From NCBI RefSeq assembly GCF_001263205.1, contig NZ_CP012333.1:4751001-4815000 (forward strand): a DNA stretch of 64,000 bases, in the 5' to 3' direction. Source of the DNA: Labilithrix luteola (GTDB lineage Bacteria > Myxococcota_A > Polyangia > Polyangiales > Polyangiaceae). Positions 43,809 to 53,319 of the stretch are shown here, one piece after another. The translations under genes and the position numbers were made by a program. The notes under the pieces were generated by a model, which was not told the origin of the DNA, made no database searches, and saw only the letters and a program-made list of their open reading frames with translations. Within the stretch, counting starts at the first letter, position 1. Every line of letters begins with the position of its first letter.

Positions 43809-46281
43809 GCCGTCGTCTCACGAGAACGAGTAGCCCGAGGCTGCCGAGGCCGAGCCACCGGGGCGCCGCCGAATGCGCAGTCGATGCGTGTAAATTGCAT
43901 GAGCTGCCCGAGGCCGTGCTCGGATAGTTGGCGGTCCACGTGTCGGTGGCGATGGCGATGGTGCGCGGCTCGACGATCGGTTTCCCGTCGAAGGTTGCGC
44001 CGAACGTCACCTGCCATCCGCCCCAACCCGCGGGTGGTCTCCATTCGAAGAACCAGACGCCGGGGCCTCGACGGGTCAAGGGTGGGGCTTCGATCGATTT
44101 GCCGTCGGACGACAGCACCGGCTGCAAACGATTCTGATCGAAGAAGTCGGCGCGGTGCTGTCCGTCCTCGGTGCGTAGCTCGAGGATCGCGGTGATGGGT
44201 GTCGAGCCGTCCGCCGGGACGTAGTCCGAGCTCAGGGCAATCCAGCTCTGTGCGGCGTCCGGCAAATAGAGCTTCGGATTGCGCATCTGATCGAGCGCAT
44301 CGAGCGCCCCGAGGGCGTCGACTTCGCCGGGCCCTGCTTGATCTTGGAAAGGGGCGTCGGTTCGGAAGCGGTGCGCGCCGGCCTGGAGTAGTGCGCGGAC
44401 CTTGTCCTGCGTGAGCGTCGGATCCTGCTGGAAGAGAAGCGCCACCACGCCGGCGACGACCGGGGCGGACATCGACGTGCCCACGGCGACGCCGTGCATG
44501 TCGTCGACGAGTTGGCAGTTGCCCCCTCGCTGGCCGTCCGAACCTGGTGGACACGTGCGCACGGTGAACATGCTCCCGCGCATGCCAGGCTTGGCCATCC
44601 GGCTCATGGCGGATGCGACGTAACCTCCGGGCGCGGCGATCTCGGGCTTCGGAACGCCCGTCACGGTCGGACCTGCGCTCGAGAACCAGCACACCTCGCC
44701 TTCGCGGAGACCCTTCTCCGGAGCGTCTTCCAGAGGAAGCGCGCCTGCGTTGTCCAGAGTCGGTACCGTGATGCGTGTCTCGGCTCCGTCCATGCCGGTC
44801 CAGCCCGTGCGGTTCACGGTGCAGCCTACGGCGATGATCGAGGGGTGCGTGGCGGGGAGGTTGACCGTGCCCTCGCGGACGCCGTTGACGAACGAGGTTC
44901 CCTGCGCCGCATCGAAGAGCCCTTCGACGTAGAGATCGACCAGCCCGCTTCCCTCGAGCGTGATGTCGTACGTGCCGGTCGGCCACGACCCTTTCCAGAC
45001 GACGACGGCGCTATGCGAGTCCTGCGGGATGGGGCTGTCCCGCAAGTTCGAGCCATGGAGCACGGCGGCGTTGTACTGGCGCGTGTTTTTGCCGTTCTGG
45101 TGTCCTTGTGCGATGGGCGCAATCCACGCTCCGTCGGGGCCGTCGAGTCCGACGCTGACGTCGGCGCCCTCGCGCATCGTTACCCAGACTTGCACCTGCC
45201 CGTTGTCCACGTTGGTGGCTTTGATGGGGACGCGCATGGTGGCGCCCGTCGTGACGCGCACCGATTGATGCATGGGCTCCTCGGCGATCGAGCCGGAATT
45301 CCCGGCCGCCACGACGATCGCGCGCCCGGGATGATCGGGGCCGACGAAGCTGGCGAGGCTCTTCTCCCAGATCATCGTGCCGTCGTGCGGGCCGAAGTCG
45401 CTGCCGAACGAGAGATTGACCACCATCGGTCGCTTCTCGGCATCGGCCCGGTCGAACAGGAAGGCGATGGCGCTCAGGACGTCGTCGGTGGTGCCACCGA
45501 TGCGCACGAATGCGATGTCCGCGCCGGGAGCCATGCCAACGTACTTTCCCTCCTGCCCACCGCTCGATGCCGCGATGCCGGTGACATGCGTGCCGTGGCC
45601 GAGGTTGTCGGTGGGCACGCACGTTCGGCTCTCGGGCCGACACGTCCCGGCGGCGACCTGCGCGATCCGCTCGTCGAGCATCGCGCGATCGAACACGGCG
45701 CCCACCGGGTTGTCGTGGATGTCCGTGGATCCGAACCGCTTCTCCAGCTCGGGATACTTCCCGATCGGGGGCAGCGACAAATCGAGGAGCCAGGCCACGC
45801 GCGAGTGCCCGTGCTCGTCGATCAAGTCGGGATGGGTGACGTCGAGCCCGCTGTCCGCCACACCGATCAAGACGCCGCGTCCGTCGGCATTCCGCGTCTG
45901 ACGAGCCGCCGTCGCGTGCACCCAGCCACCGACGCGATCGAGAAGCGGATGAAGCTTCATCGGCATCTCGAGACGTAGGTCGGGATGGGTGAGACCGAAC
46001 GCATCGAGCTCGTGAGGGGTTGCCCGCAAGCGACCGACGCCGGGCGCAAGGCTCTCGAGGCCGAGGTCCTCCGCGCGTCGTCCAGGAGGAATGGCGACAA
46101 GCGCCCCGATCTTCTTCGACGTCGGCGCGAGCGTGCGTTGCGCGTCGTGTCCGAGAGCGTGCAGGTACGCGAGCCCCATCGGCGAGCCCGCAACTCGCTC
46201 GAGGACGAGGGGCTCCGACGATTGCGAGGGCAGCGCGGCGAACACGACGCCGCCCGCCAGGCCGATGGCCAGCGTGAGCAT
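43786..46281 (-). CDS. Subtilisin-family (S8) serine protease with C-terminal membrane anchor
   Basis: An 831-residue exported protease. Signal MLTLAIGLAGGVVFAA is short and lacks many basic residues. The catalytic triad is Asp143 (GVADSGLD), His229 (GHGTHVTG) and Ser603 (GTSMSAP). A large insert with NVDNGQVQVWVT between His and Ser forms a fibronectin-like or protease-associated region. The C-terminus has a Cys before a hydrophobic segment and a basic RRRLR end, like MYXO-CTERM sorting tails. Such tails anchor proteins to the outer surface. ATG 46281 is used; the open frame upstream runs into the SDR gene in another phase. The 3' end overlaps the DUF2201 gene. Confidence 0.85.
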   Translation of the reverse strand: MLTLAIGLAGGVVFAALPSQSSEPLVLERVAGSPMGLAYLHALGHDAQRTLAPTSKKIGALVAIPPGRRAEDLGLESLAPGVGRLRATPHELDAFGLTHPDLRLEMPMKLHPLLDRVGGWVHATAARQTRNADGRGVLIGVADSGLDVTHPDLIDEHGHSRVAWLLDLSLPPIGKYPELEKRFGSTDIHDNPVGAVFDRAMLDERIAQVAAGTCRPESRTCVPTDNLGHGTHVTGIAASSGGQEGKYVGMAPGADIAFVRIGGTTDDVLSAIAFLFDRADAEKRPMVVNLSFGSDFGPHDGTMIWEKSLASFVGPDHPGRAIVVAAGNSGSIAEEPMHQSVRVTTGATMRVPIKATNVDNGQVQVWVTMREGADVSVGLDGPDGAWIAPIAQGHQNGKNTRQYNAAVLHGSNLRDSPIPQDSHSAVVVWKGSWPTGTYDITLEGSGLVDLYVEGLFDAAQGTSFVNGVREGTVNLPATHPSIIAVGCTVNRTGWTGMDGAETRITVPTLDNAGALPLEDAPEKGLREGEVCWFSSAGPTVTGVPKPEIAAPGGYVASAMSRMAKPGMRGSMFTVRTCPPGSDGQRGGNCQLVDDMHGVAVGTSMSAPVVAGVVALLFQQDPTLTQDKVRALLQAGAHRFRTDAPFQDQAGPGEVDALGALDALDQMRNPKLYLPDAAQSWIALSSDYVPADGSTPITAILELRTEDGQHRADFFDQNRLQPVLSSDGKSIEAPPLTRRGPGVWFFEWRPPAGWGGWQVTFGATFDGKPIVEPRTIAIATDTWTANYPSTASGSSCNLHASTAHSAAPRWLGLGSLGLLVLVRRRLRSEAAA

Positions 46282-46367
46282 CCCCCGTGATCGGCGAGAC
46301 CGAGTCGAGCGCGCGATAGGCCGAGCGTACCAGTGTCGAAGCGTCTCGACTATCTCGGCGCGCGGGT

Positions 46368-47138
46368 CTACTTGGGGAGGCGCTTCAGGGGCGGAGTGAG
46401 CGTGTCGAGCGCCCAGCGCGTGGCGTTCGGAAAGTGGCGCACGAGGAAATACAGGCGAGGGTAGACGACGCGAGGCCGCTTCTTTTCGACGGCTTCCGCG
46501 ATGAGTCGGGCAAGGACGTCGGGCGAGCCCGTTGGCGTGTACCGTGAAGCCGGCGTGTCCTCGTAGGCGGCTCGGCCGGCCTCTTCCATCGCGCTCTTGA
46601 CCGGGCCGGGATAGACGGTCACGACGTGCACGCCGTGGTCTTTCACCTCGGCGCGCAAGCCCTCCGAAGCCGCGGCCAGCCCGCCCTTGGCCGCGTTGTA
46701 GAAGAACATGCCGGGCGTGGGCGCGATGGCGGCGACCGATGCCACGTCGACGATGGTGCCTCGCTTGCGCTCGAGCATCCGCTTGAGGACGTGGTGCGTG
46801 AGCTTGAGTGGCGTGTGCAGATCGAGGAGCAGAAGGCGCTCGGCCTCTTCCCACGTCGTGGCGGTGGCACTCTTGACGATCTGCACGCCGGCGTTGTTCA
46901 CGAGCACGTCGATCGGTCCGAGCTTCTGTTCGGCTTCGTCGACCCACGCATTCACGTTGGCCGGATTCGCGAGATCGGCCTGCACCACGTTCGTCCGCTC
47001 GGTCCCGACTTCGCTCGCAAGACGATCGAGAAGCTCGCGACGGCGCGCCACCAACGTGAGCTTCGCCCCTCGCTTGCCGTACTCCCGCGCGATGGCTTCA
47101 CCGATTCCGCTCGACGCTCCCGTGACGACGACGTGCAT
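46368..47138 (-). CDS. Short-chain dehydrogenase/reductase
   Basis: A 256-residue SDR. Cofactor motif TGASSGIGEAI near residue 6, DVLVNNAGVQ near 83 and catalytic FFYNAAKGG (Tyr about 150, Lys about 154) are intact. A long C-terminal region (VVYPRLYFLVRHFPNA) resembles SDRs that act on lipids or long chains. ATG 47138 sits directly before the fold, and the upstream in-frame extension is Arg-rich and unconvincing. It lies 86 bp before the subtilase start and 29 bp after the DUF2330 gene; one operon is likely. Confidence 0.85.
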   Translation of the reverse strand: MHVVVTGASSGIGEAIAREYGKRGAKLTLVARRRELLDRLASEVGTERTNVVQADLANPANVNAWVDEAEQKLGPIDVLVNNAGVQIVKSATATTWEEAERLLLLDLHTPLKLTHHVLKRMLERKRGTIVDVASVAAIAPTPGMFFYNAAKGGLAAASEGLRAEVKDHGVHVVTVYPGPVKSAMEEAGRAAYEDTPASRYTPTGSPDVLARLIAEAVEKKRPRVVYPRLYFLVRHFPNATRWALDTLTPPLKRLPK

Positions 47139-47167
47139 GCGCGGAGCATAGGACGCACGGCCGTGCT

Positions 47168-48967
47168 TCAGAACGAAATCTTGCGCGCGCGACGTCGCAG
47201 GGGAAGCACGATGGCGACGACGAAGATCGCGAGACGCGAGACAGGGCTCGAGCCACGCTTCCGCCGCGGGCCGAGCGAGCTCTTTTTCGTTGGACGGACC
47301 TTCGTGCTGCGCGTCTTCGGCGTGGCACTGTTTTCGTCCCAACCCTCGTCGTCGCCACCCTTGCCGCTCGTCGACGAACATCCGCCGCCGGATCCGGAGC
47401 ACGAGTCGCTCGAGTCGTCCTTCGAGTCCCAACCGGAATCGTCCGACGAGCTCTTCTTGTCCGAGGACGAGCTGCACGAGTCGTCCGAGCTGCTCGAATC
47501 ACTCGAGTCCCAACCCGAGCCGTCGTTCGAGCTCGACGAGTCGCTGCCTCCGCACGAATCGTCCGACGACCCGCTCGATTCGGTGGAGGTGTCGCTCTCG
47601 TCCGAGGAGCTGACAGTGCTTCCTCCACAACCGTCCGAGGCCACCACGTACGACCCCGACGGGCCGGGCGCGCTGGCAGGTGGAGAGGGATCCGTGAACG
47701 ACGGCGTCGGCGCAGGCGAGGGCTCCGTCACGCAGTCGTTCGACGGCGCGTAATAGATCGGACCGCTGGCCGAACCGGCGTTCGCGAGCACGGCGTCCGT
47801 ACCCGGCGTGGCCAGCGGAACGATGCCGGCGAGCCGTGTGACGAAGGCGCGGCTCGGGGAGAGACCGGACAGCGCGAGCGCGAGATCGTCGGCGTCGCCG
47901 CATGTCATCGTGATGGCGGGAATGGTGCCGTCCTCGGGCACGCAATCGATACCGCCGCCGACGCGCGCGAGTGCTCCCGCGGCGCAGGCATGGCCCAACG
48001 CTCCTTGCATGAGGCTCGCGCTTTTCGCCGAAGCCTCGCATGCCGCGGGCGAGCTCGCCGTTGCACGAAAGTACGTCTCGGCGAGAGACGGGACCGACGT
48101 TGCGTCGGGCAAGGACACGCCCGCGAAGAGCACCTGGTGGGATGCCGACTCGCGAAGCCATCGCGTGCCGTCGGATGTCTCGAAGAACTTCTCGCGAACC
48201 GCGCCGTAGTTGTTCCTGCTCGCCGTCCAGAAAAGGGCGTTGGGATCGACGTCTTCGGTGGCTCCAACGACCTTCGGCGCGTTCCCGAAGGCGAACACGG
48301 TGAGTCGCGCGTCGAGGACCGAACCGCCGTTCGTCAGGGCGAAGGGGAGGGTCGGCCCCGCATCGTCGCTCACACGCAACGTGGGCGAGGAAAAGCGCGT
48401 TCCAGGCGGCGCGCCTGCGTCCGCGAGCTCGACGGAAACGAGAACCTCACCATGCGCATACACATCGGTGATGCGCGAGCCGAGATCGGCCGTGACCCGA
48501 TAACCGCGTGCGGCGGCGTGGGCGCGAGCGTCGCTTTCGGTGTCGTGGACGAGCAACGGGGACGGGGCGCTCGCGGGACCTGTCGTTGCCCACGAAGTCG
48601 CGCGTTCCACGTACGAAACGGGGCAGAGCGCCGACGAACGGGTGGCAATGCGTGGTGCCGTCGTCTCGTCGAGTGCGTCGAGCCAGGCCGCCGGAGCCCA
48701 GTCGATCCGTGCACCAGGGCGGACTGGCACGAGCCACATGACGTCGTGAGTCCCGGCCGTCGTGATGCGTGTCCAGCGCGTCGTCCCTTGCGTCGTCGGC
48801 GCCACGGCGAGCTGAACGTCGATCTCCGTGGGGCCCGATTCCGACGCTGACGCAAGGATGGCGCCCGTCGCATGTGCCGGGCGCGCGTGAAGCGCCACGG
48901 CGAAAAGAGCGAAGCTCGCCAAGCCGGCGAGGCGAGTGACGTTGGAGACGCGCGAGTGACTTCTCAA
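47168..48967 (-). CDS. DUF2330 protein with Ser/Asp stalk and C-terminal anchor
   Basis: A 599-residue exported protein. Signal LASFALFAVALHARPAHA, then a DUF2330 domain (about 30-410) with IDVQLAVAPTT and MWLVPVRPGARI, a family in which VPVRPG is conserved. Residues about 440-560 are a low-complexity stalk of Ser, Asp, Gly and a few Cys (SSSDESDTSTESSGS and similar). A hydrophobic segment LAIFVVAIVLPL followed by RRRARK ends the protein, suggesting anchoring like MYXO-CTERM. DUF2330 function is unknown. The Ser/Asp stalk recalls surface adhesin stalks (analogy only). Confidence 0.8.
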   Translation of the reverse strand: MRSHSRVSNVTRLAGLASFALFAVALHARPAHATGAILASASESGPTEIDVQLAVAPTTQGTTRWTRITTAGTHDVMWLVPVRPGARIDWAPAAWLDALDETTAPRIATRSSALCPVSYVERATSWATTGPASAPSPLLVHDTESDARAHAAARGYRVTADLGSRITDVYAHGEVLVSVELADAGAPPGTRFSSPTLRVSDDAGPTLPFALTNGGSVLDARLTVFAFGNAPKVVGATEDVDPNALFWTASRNNYGAVREKFFETSDGTRWLRESASHQVLFAGVSLPDATSVPSLAETYFRATASSPAACEASAKSASLMQGALGHACAAGALARVGGGIDCVPEDGTIPAITMTCGDADDLALALSGLSPSRAFVTRLAGIVPLATPGTDAVLANAGSASGPIYYAPSNDCVTEPSPAPTPSFTDPSPPASAPGPSGSYVVASDGCGGSTVSSSDESDTSTESSGSSDDSCGGSDSSSSNDGSGWDSSDSSSSDDSCSSSSDKKSSSDDSGWDSKDDSSDSCSGSGGGCSSTSGKGGDDEGWDENSATPKTRSTKVRPTKKSSLGPRRKRGSSPVSRLAIFVVAIVLPLRRRARKISF

Positions 48968-49191
48968 GCGCCCCGTGTCTACGCAAGCGTCGTTCCTCGG
49001 TCCCGCGCCCGTTGCGAACGGGCGATTCCGCTAACAAATCGAAATCGGCGCGCCATTCCGTATCGCATCAGTGACGTCTCACCTGCGAACGGCGGATTAC
49101 ACACCAGAGGGGTTTCGTCGACGTCTCACGTCCGACGTTCTGCACCGAGGTGGCTAGCGTGGGTTGATTCCGATGCTACGGGGAAAACGTC

Positions 49192-50877
49192 ATGAAATTC
49201 CGCTTCGCTGACTTGAGTAAGGCCGCTTCTTTCGTCGTTCCGATCGCGATCATGGTCGCGTGTGGAAGCAGCTCCTCCCGAGGCGCGTTCGACGGCAAGG
49301 ACGGAAAGGACGCTGGCGAGACCTCGTTCGGCGACGCGGACATTCAGGGCGATGGCGCCGTCGCGAAGAGCGACGCCGATCCGAAGACGTGTGACGAGGC
49401 TCGCGAAGCGAAGACCTACGTCGGATGCGACTATTGGCCCACCGTCACGGGAAACCTCGTGGCCGATGTCTTCGACTTCGCCGTTGCCGTGGCGAACGTC
49501 GGAACGGAGGATGCTGAAGTCACGGTGACCGGCCCTGGTGGCGTCAACAAGAAGGCCACGGTGGCGGCCGGCACGCTCGAGAAGATCTATCTGCCGTGGG
49601 TGACCTCGCTGAAAGGGTCCGCGAAGACCGGGCTTACGGCCTCCGTCGTCGCCAAGGGCGGCGCGTATCATCTCGTCAGCGACCGACCCGTCGTCGTCTA
49701 TCAGTTCAATCCGCTCGAGTTCGAAGCGACCGGAGGTGAGCCGGGCAAGGATTGGTCGTCGTGCGTCCCGCAGCTGTTCAGCGACGCGTGCTACTCGTAC
49801 TCGAACGACGCTTCGCTCCTCCTTCCCAGCACCGCGATGACGGGCAACTACCGCATCATGGGGACGCAGGGCTTCTCGCGGCACATGGATCCGGATACGG
49901 GTGAGATCGACCCGAGCTATCCGCTCCGTGCCCTCGGGCCGGCGTACTTCGTGGTGACGGCCACCGAGGACAACACCTCGGTCACCGTGAAGCTCTCGTC
50001 GAAGGGCTCGGTCGTGGCGGGCGGCAGCATCAAGGCCACGCCGGGAGGCGGCACGCTCACGTTCGTCCTCAATGCCGGCGACGTCGCGGAGGTTGCCTCG
50101 GAGTCGGGCAACGCCTTCGACTTCTCCGGCTCGCTGCTCACGGCGGACAAACCGGTTCAGGTCATCACGGGCGTCTCGTGCATGGACGAGCCGCTCGACA
50201 CGCAGGCGTGCGACCACATCGAAGAGACGGTGTTCCCCGCCGAAACGCTCGGCAAACACTACGTCGTCCCGCGGCCGACCGGTCCTGCGAAGAACGACGT
50301 CGGTCACGTGGTTCGCTTCTACGGCAACGCCGACGGCACCACGCTCACGTACACTCCGTCGAAGCCCGCCGGATGCCCCGACAGCCTCTCGGCGGGGGAG
50401 CTCGTCGAGTGTGGCGTAGTGAACATCGACTTCGAGGTGGAGGGCTCGAACGAGTTCGGCATCGGCGTCTTCCAGCTCGGTGGCGAGAAGGCCGACCCGA
50501 ACTTCGATCCGTCGAGCCTCGCGCAGCCGCAGGGCGATCCCTCGCAGAGCTTCGCCGTGACCGTCGAGCAGTACCGCAAGCGCTACGTGTTCCTCGCGCC
50601 TGCCGACTACAAGACGAACTACGTCGACGTCGTCGCGCCCGAGGGCACCGAGCTCACGCTCGACGGTGACAACGTGTCGAACGCGCTCAAGCCGATCAAG
50701 GGCACGTCCTGGTACCTCGGCCGCGTCGACCTCTCGACGTCGGGCAAGGACGGCGTGCACGTCCTCGAGGGCGACAAGCCGATCGGCATCCAGGTCATCG
50801 GCTACGGCGACAACACCAGCTACCAATATCCCGGTGGTCTGAACTTGGGCACCATCTCCGCGCCGCCCATCAAATAA
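49192..50877 (+). CDS. Lipoprotein with IgGFc-binding-type domain
   Basis: A 561-residue protein. Signal ASFVVPIAIMVAC gives a lipobox Cys near 24, then an Asp/Gly linker. The mature chain (about 70-561) matches the IgGFc-binding N-terminal domain type found in myxobacterial surface proteins: GNLVADVFDFAVAVAN, YLPWVTSLK, PVVVYQFNPLE and the late SYQYPGGLNL. A role in adhesion is inferred from the name of the domain only. Its start stands alone, divergent from the DUF2330 gene by 224 bases. Confidence 0.8.
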   Translation: MKFRFADLSKAASFVVPIAIMVACGSSSSRGAFDGKDGKDAGETSFGDADIQGDGAVAKSDADPKTCDEAREAKTYVGCDYWPTVTGNLVADVFDFAVAVANVGTEDAEVTVTGPGGVNKKATVAAGTLEKIYLPWVTSLKGSAKTGLTASVVAKGGAYHLVSDRPVVVYQFNPLEFEATGGEPGKDWSSCVPQLFSDACYSYSNDASLLLPSTAMTGNYRIMGTQGFSRHMDPDTGEIDPSYPLRALGPAYFVVTATEDNTSVTVKLSSKGSVVAGGSIKATPGGGTLTFVLNAGDVAEVASESGNAFDFSGSLLTADKPVQVITGVSCMDEPLDTQACDHIEETVFPAETLGKHYVVPRPTGPAKNDVGHVVRFYGNADGTTLTYTPSKPAGCPDSLSAGELVECGVVNIDFEVEGSNEFGIGVFQLGGEKADPNFDPSSLAQPQGDPSQSFAVTVEQYRKRYVFLAPADYKTNYVDVVAPEGTELTLDGDNVSNALKPIKGTSWYLGRVDLSTSGKDGVHVLEGDKPIGIQVIGYGDNTSYQYPGGLNLGTISAPPIK

Positions 50878-50951
50878 GACGAAGCCGGTCGTTCAAACAT
50901 CCACGTGACTGGTCGGGCGGAGAGCGCGACCGTGGGATATACTCACGGGTC

Positions 50952-51713
50952 GTGCGCCGCCCGATTCGCATTTTCGGCCCCGTCGTCACCCTCCTCTCTG
51001 TCGTTTCCAGCGGGCACGCTGCGATCGCGCTCGGCGCGTGCAACCTGCTGACCGGCGCATCGGATCTCAGCACGGACGTTGGCGCGGGCGGCCCCAACGA
51101 TGGAACCGGCGGTCCGTCGGGCCCTGATGGTTCGACGACCAACGGATCGAGCTCGACCGATCCGGGGACGGATGGCGGTGCCAATCGAGATGCGGCCGCG
51201 GACGTCGATGTGCCCGACGGCTACGTTCCCGGAAAGCGTGTCTTCGTGATCTCCTCGACCGTGACGGGCAATTTCGGCGGCGTTGCGCAGGCGAAGACGG
51301 AGTGCACCCAAGCAGCGGCTGGGCTTGGTGGAACGTGGATGGCGTGGGTCTCCGTTGCAGGAGACGACGCTGTCGATCGTCTGACGACCGACGGTCCGTT
51401 CCGACTGGTGGATGGGACTCTCGTGGCGACGAACAAGGCGGCGCTGCTCGCCGGCACGCTCTCGTCGGCCATCAACAAGAACGAGAGGGGACAGACGGTG
51501 AGCGGGTTCCTCGCCACGTCATGGACGGGGACGGGGCGCAATGGGCGCTCGACGGGCGACGACTGTCAGGGCTGGACGTCGGCCAACCAAAGCGACATCG
51601 CCACTGTCGGCTCGGTCACGGCGCCCGATGGTGGATGGACCGACGTTTACGATGCCGTTGGGAGCGGCGGCGGCTGCAGCAGCACGTTCAAACTCTACTG
51701 CTTCGAGCTTTGA
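50952..51713 (+). CDS. DUF1554-like lipoprotein
   Basis: A 253-residue protein from GTG 50952. Signal SGHAAIALGAC gives a lipobox Cys near 30, then a Gly/Thr/Ser/Asp linker to about 92. The C-terminal domain has KRVFVISSTVTGNFGG, a Cys, LGGTWMAWVS, GRSTGDDCQGWTS and final KLYCFEL, the layout of DUF1554 (lectin- or endostatin-like) domains seen in Leptospira and myxobacteria. Probably binds a surface ligand. Starts 74 bases after the IgGFc-type gene; the two may share a transcript. Confidence 0.75.
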   Translation: MRRPIRIFGPVVTLLSVVSSGHAAIALGACNLLTGASDLSTDVGAGGPNDGTGGPSGPDGSTTNGSSSTDPGTDGGANRDAAADVDVPDGYVPGKRVFVISSTVTGNFGGVAQAKTECTQAAAGLGGTWMAWVSVAGDDAVDRLTTDGPFRLVDGTLVATNKAALLAGTLSSAINKNERGQTVSGFLATSWTGTGRNGRSTGDDCQGWTSANQSDIATVGSVTAPDGGWTDVYDAVGSGGGCSSTFKLYCFEL

Positions 51714-51894
51714 TCATCTCCGTCATGGAGGGTGCACGTGAGCCGAGGTGAGACCAATCTTTGGCCTCTCCACGATTCTGCGAATAGAAACCCTTCGAGA
51801 CGGCATTTGGGGGTATGCCGAAACGCGCAGGCAACCGCCGCGTGACGAGAAGCTCCGCTGCGCCGTTCGTCGGGACTGGGATGGTGGTGACGCA

Positions 51895-52368
51895 GTGAAG
51901 CTGTCTCTCGAGACGATCGCGACGTTCGGCACCTTTGCAAGTCTGCGCGAGGCACGCGATGCGGAGATTTCGATCCCGCCGCCGGCGCCCGTCTCGAGCG
52001 AGGTGCCTCCCGATTCGGTGCGTGCTGCGAGTACGGAGAAGGCGTCGCTTTCGTCGCGCGCGCCTGATTCCACGCGCACGCCTGATTCCACGCGCACGCC
52101 TGATTCCACGCGCACGCCTGATTCCACGCGCACCCCGGAGTCGTCGCGCACGCCCGAGAGCCGCAACGCGAATGGTCGAGCTACGCCGGCTCCTCGTCGA
52201 GCGCGTGCCGAACGACCGGCCGCTCCGCTTCGAGGAAAGAAAGCGGCCGAGCTTGCCGAGCGCAAGAACGCATCGCCGGTGGCGCCGACGACGGGCGAGC
52301 TTCTCGGCCTCGCTCCGGCGGACGGCGGAGAGAACCCGCTCGACTTCGGCTTCTTGAAGACGGTCTGA
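51895..52368 (+). CDS. Low-complexity protein with PDSTRT tandem repeats
   Basis: A 157-residue product from GTG 51895, where codon use improves; an in-frame ATG at 51748 would add 49 poorly supported residues. It begins with KLSLETIATFGTFASLREA. Residues about 56-80 are four tandem TPDSTR units encoded by an 18-bp repeat. A basic Ala/Pro/Arg tract follows. The end, GELLGLAPADGGENPLDFGF, looks conserved. No domain is recognised. No signal peptide, so cytosolic. The repeat length may vary between strains. Confidence 0.5.
   Translation: MKLSLETIATFGTFASLREARDAEISIPPPAPVSSEVPPDSVRAASTEKASLSSRAPDSTRTPDSTRTPDSTRTPDSTRTPESSRTPESRNANGRATPAPRRARAERPAAPLRGKKAAELAERKNASPVAPTTGELLGLAPADGGENPLDFGFLKTV
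52063..52152. repeat. 18-bp tandem repeat array
   Basis: CCTGATTCCACGCGCACG occurs in three exact copies and a fourth with one change (52063-52134), followed by a diverged fifth (52135-52152). No spacers, so not CRISPR. It lies in frame in a coding region and adds six residues per unit, so copy-number change keeps the frame. Confidence 0.9.
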
Positions 52369-52382
52369 TCGGACGGGATCAG

Positions 52383-52622
52383 TCAGTGGTTCGGGCGCCT
52401 CTTGCCCGGGCGCTCGGCGCGATCGCGACCGCCTCGTCGTTCGTTTTCGCCGAGCGGAACGGCGTGCGGAACGTGATCCGAGCGTGCACCTTGCGGTAGG
52501 GGCCAGCGGTCCTTGCGGCTCGGCTGGGTTTGCTCGAGATCGTGCGGGAACTCGAGTTCGGGCTTCGGTAGGACGACGTCCTTGAGGTCGCTTCGCACGG
52601 TTTTCGGATGCTTGCCGCTCAT
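52383..52622 (-). CDS. Small basic hydrophilic protein
   Basis: A 79-residue product from ATG 52622 beginning MSGKHPKTVRSDLKDVVLPK. It has no hydrophobic segment, many Arg/Pro/His and the end RRGGRDRAERPGKRRPNH, which could bind nucleic acid. Codon use is reasonable but not decisive, and no family is recognised. ATG 52706 is an alternative start. It follows the globin gene by 90 bases on the same strand. Confidence 0.45.
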   Translation of the reverse strand: MSGKHPKTVRSDLKDVVLPKPELEFPHDLEQTQPSRKDRWPLPQGARSDHVPHAVPLGENERRGGRDRAERPGKRRPNH

Positions 52623-52712
52623 GCGATCGGTGAGCGTGCAATCGGCGAGCCCCGTGACCTCGCGGTCCGAGCGTCGGGACGAGAGCGCCGCCCTTGGCTT
52701 CTCCAAACGACG

Positions 52713-53129
52713 TCAGCTGTGCGCGCGCGCTCGCGCGAGCCGTGAGGCGAGGTCTTCGTACGCGTTACGCCACGTCGTTCGCATCTCGGGAGTCCAGTCG
52801 TCGCCGGCGGCGCCTTCGAGCGTGTCGAGGAGGACTTCCTCCATCCACGCGACGACGTGCGGAGGAATGTCGAGGGAGACGTGTGCATTCGCGAGCGCGA
52901 CGATTGCCGCACTGAAGGCATCGGGATCGTCGACGTTGTCGAGCAGGTCGCCTGCAACGGTCGACAGGCAAACTGCGATGTCGTTCTGAGCGCCGAACAC
53001 GTGGTCGAGCAGCCGACGCGCCGAGGGGTACTTCCACGAAAGCTCCTCGTAGAAGCGTGCAGCGAGATCCGGAGCACGTCGGTACGACAGATGCCAGCTC
53101 TCCTTGAGAACGACCGCGTCGAAAGGCAT
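52713..53129 (-). CDS. Bacterial globin
   Basis: A 138-residue globin. ATG 53129 follows GGAGG eight bases upstream, better than the in-frame upstream start. Helix A reads VLKESWHLSYRRAPDLAARF. The proximal His is probably the one in LANAHVSLDIPP (about 86), followed by a G/H helix pattern MEEVLLDTLEGA then GDDWTPEMRTTWRNAYED. Length and order match single-domain haemoglobins that bind O2 or NO with heme. No reductase domain or gene adjoins it. Function as an oxygen or NO handler or a sensor input is inferred. Confidence 0.75.
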   Translation of the reverse strand: MPFDAVVLKESWHLSYRRAPDLAARFYEELSWKYPSARRLLDHVFGAQNDIAVCLSTVAGDLLDNVDDPDAFSAAIVALANAHVSLDIPPHVVAWMEEVLLDTLEGAAGDDWTPEMRTTWRNAYEDLASRLARARAHS

Positions 53130-53319
53130 GAAGCTTCCTCCTTGCTCTGCTCGGCTCGTTAGCAGTGCATGTGCCACGCAGCGCGCGACCCACTGCCCGA
53201 TCGCGTGGCGTTGTTCGCGATCGACACGCTGAAATCTCGCGATGGGAGCGGCGAGTGCGGCAGCGCGTCCTGAACCGCGCGGGTTTCGTCCGCCGAGTGC
53301 CTATGAGAGAAGAGTGTGC

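Noticed and set aside
52063..52152. CRISPR array
   Set aside because: Units are contiguous with no spacers and lie in frame inside a gene.
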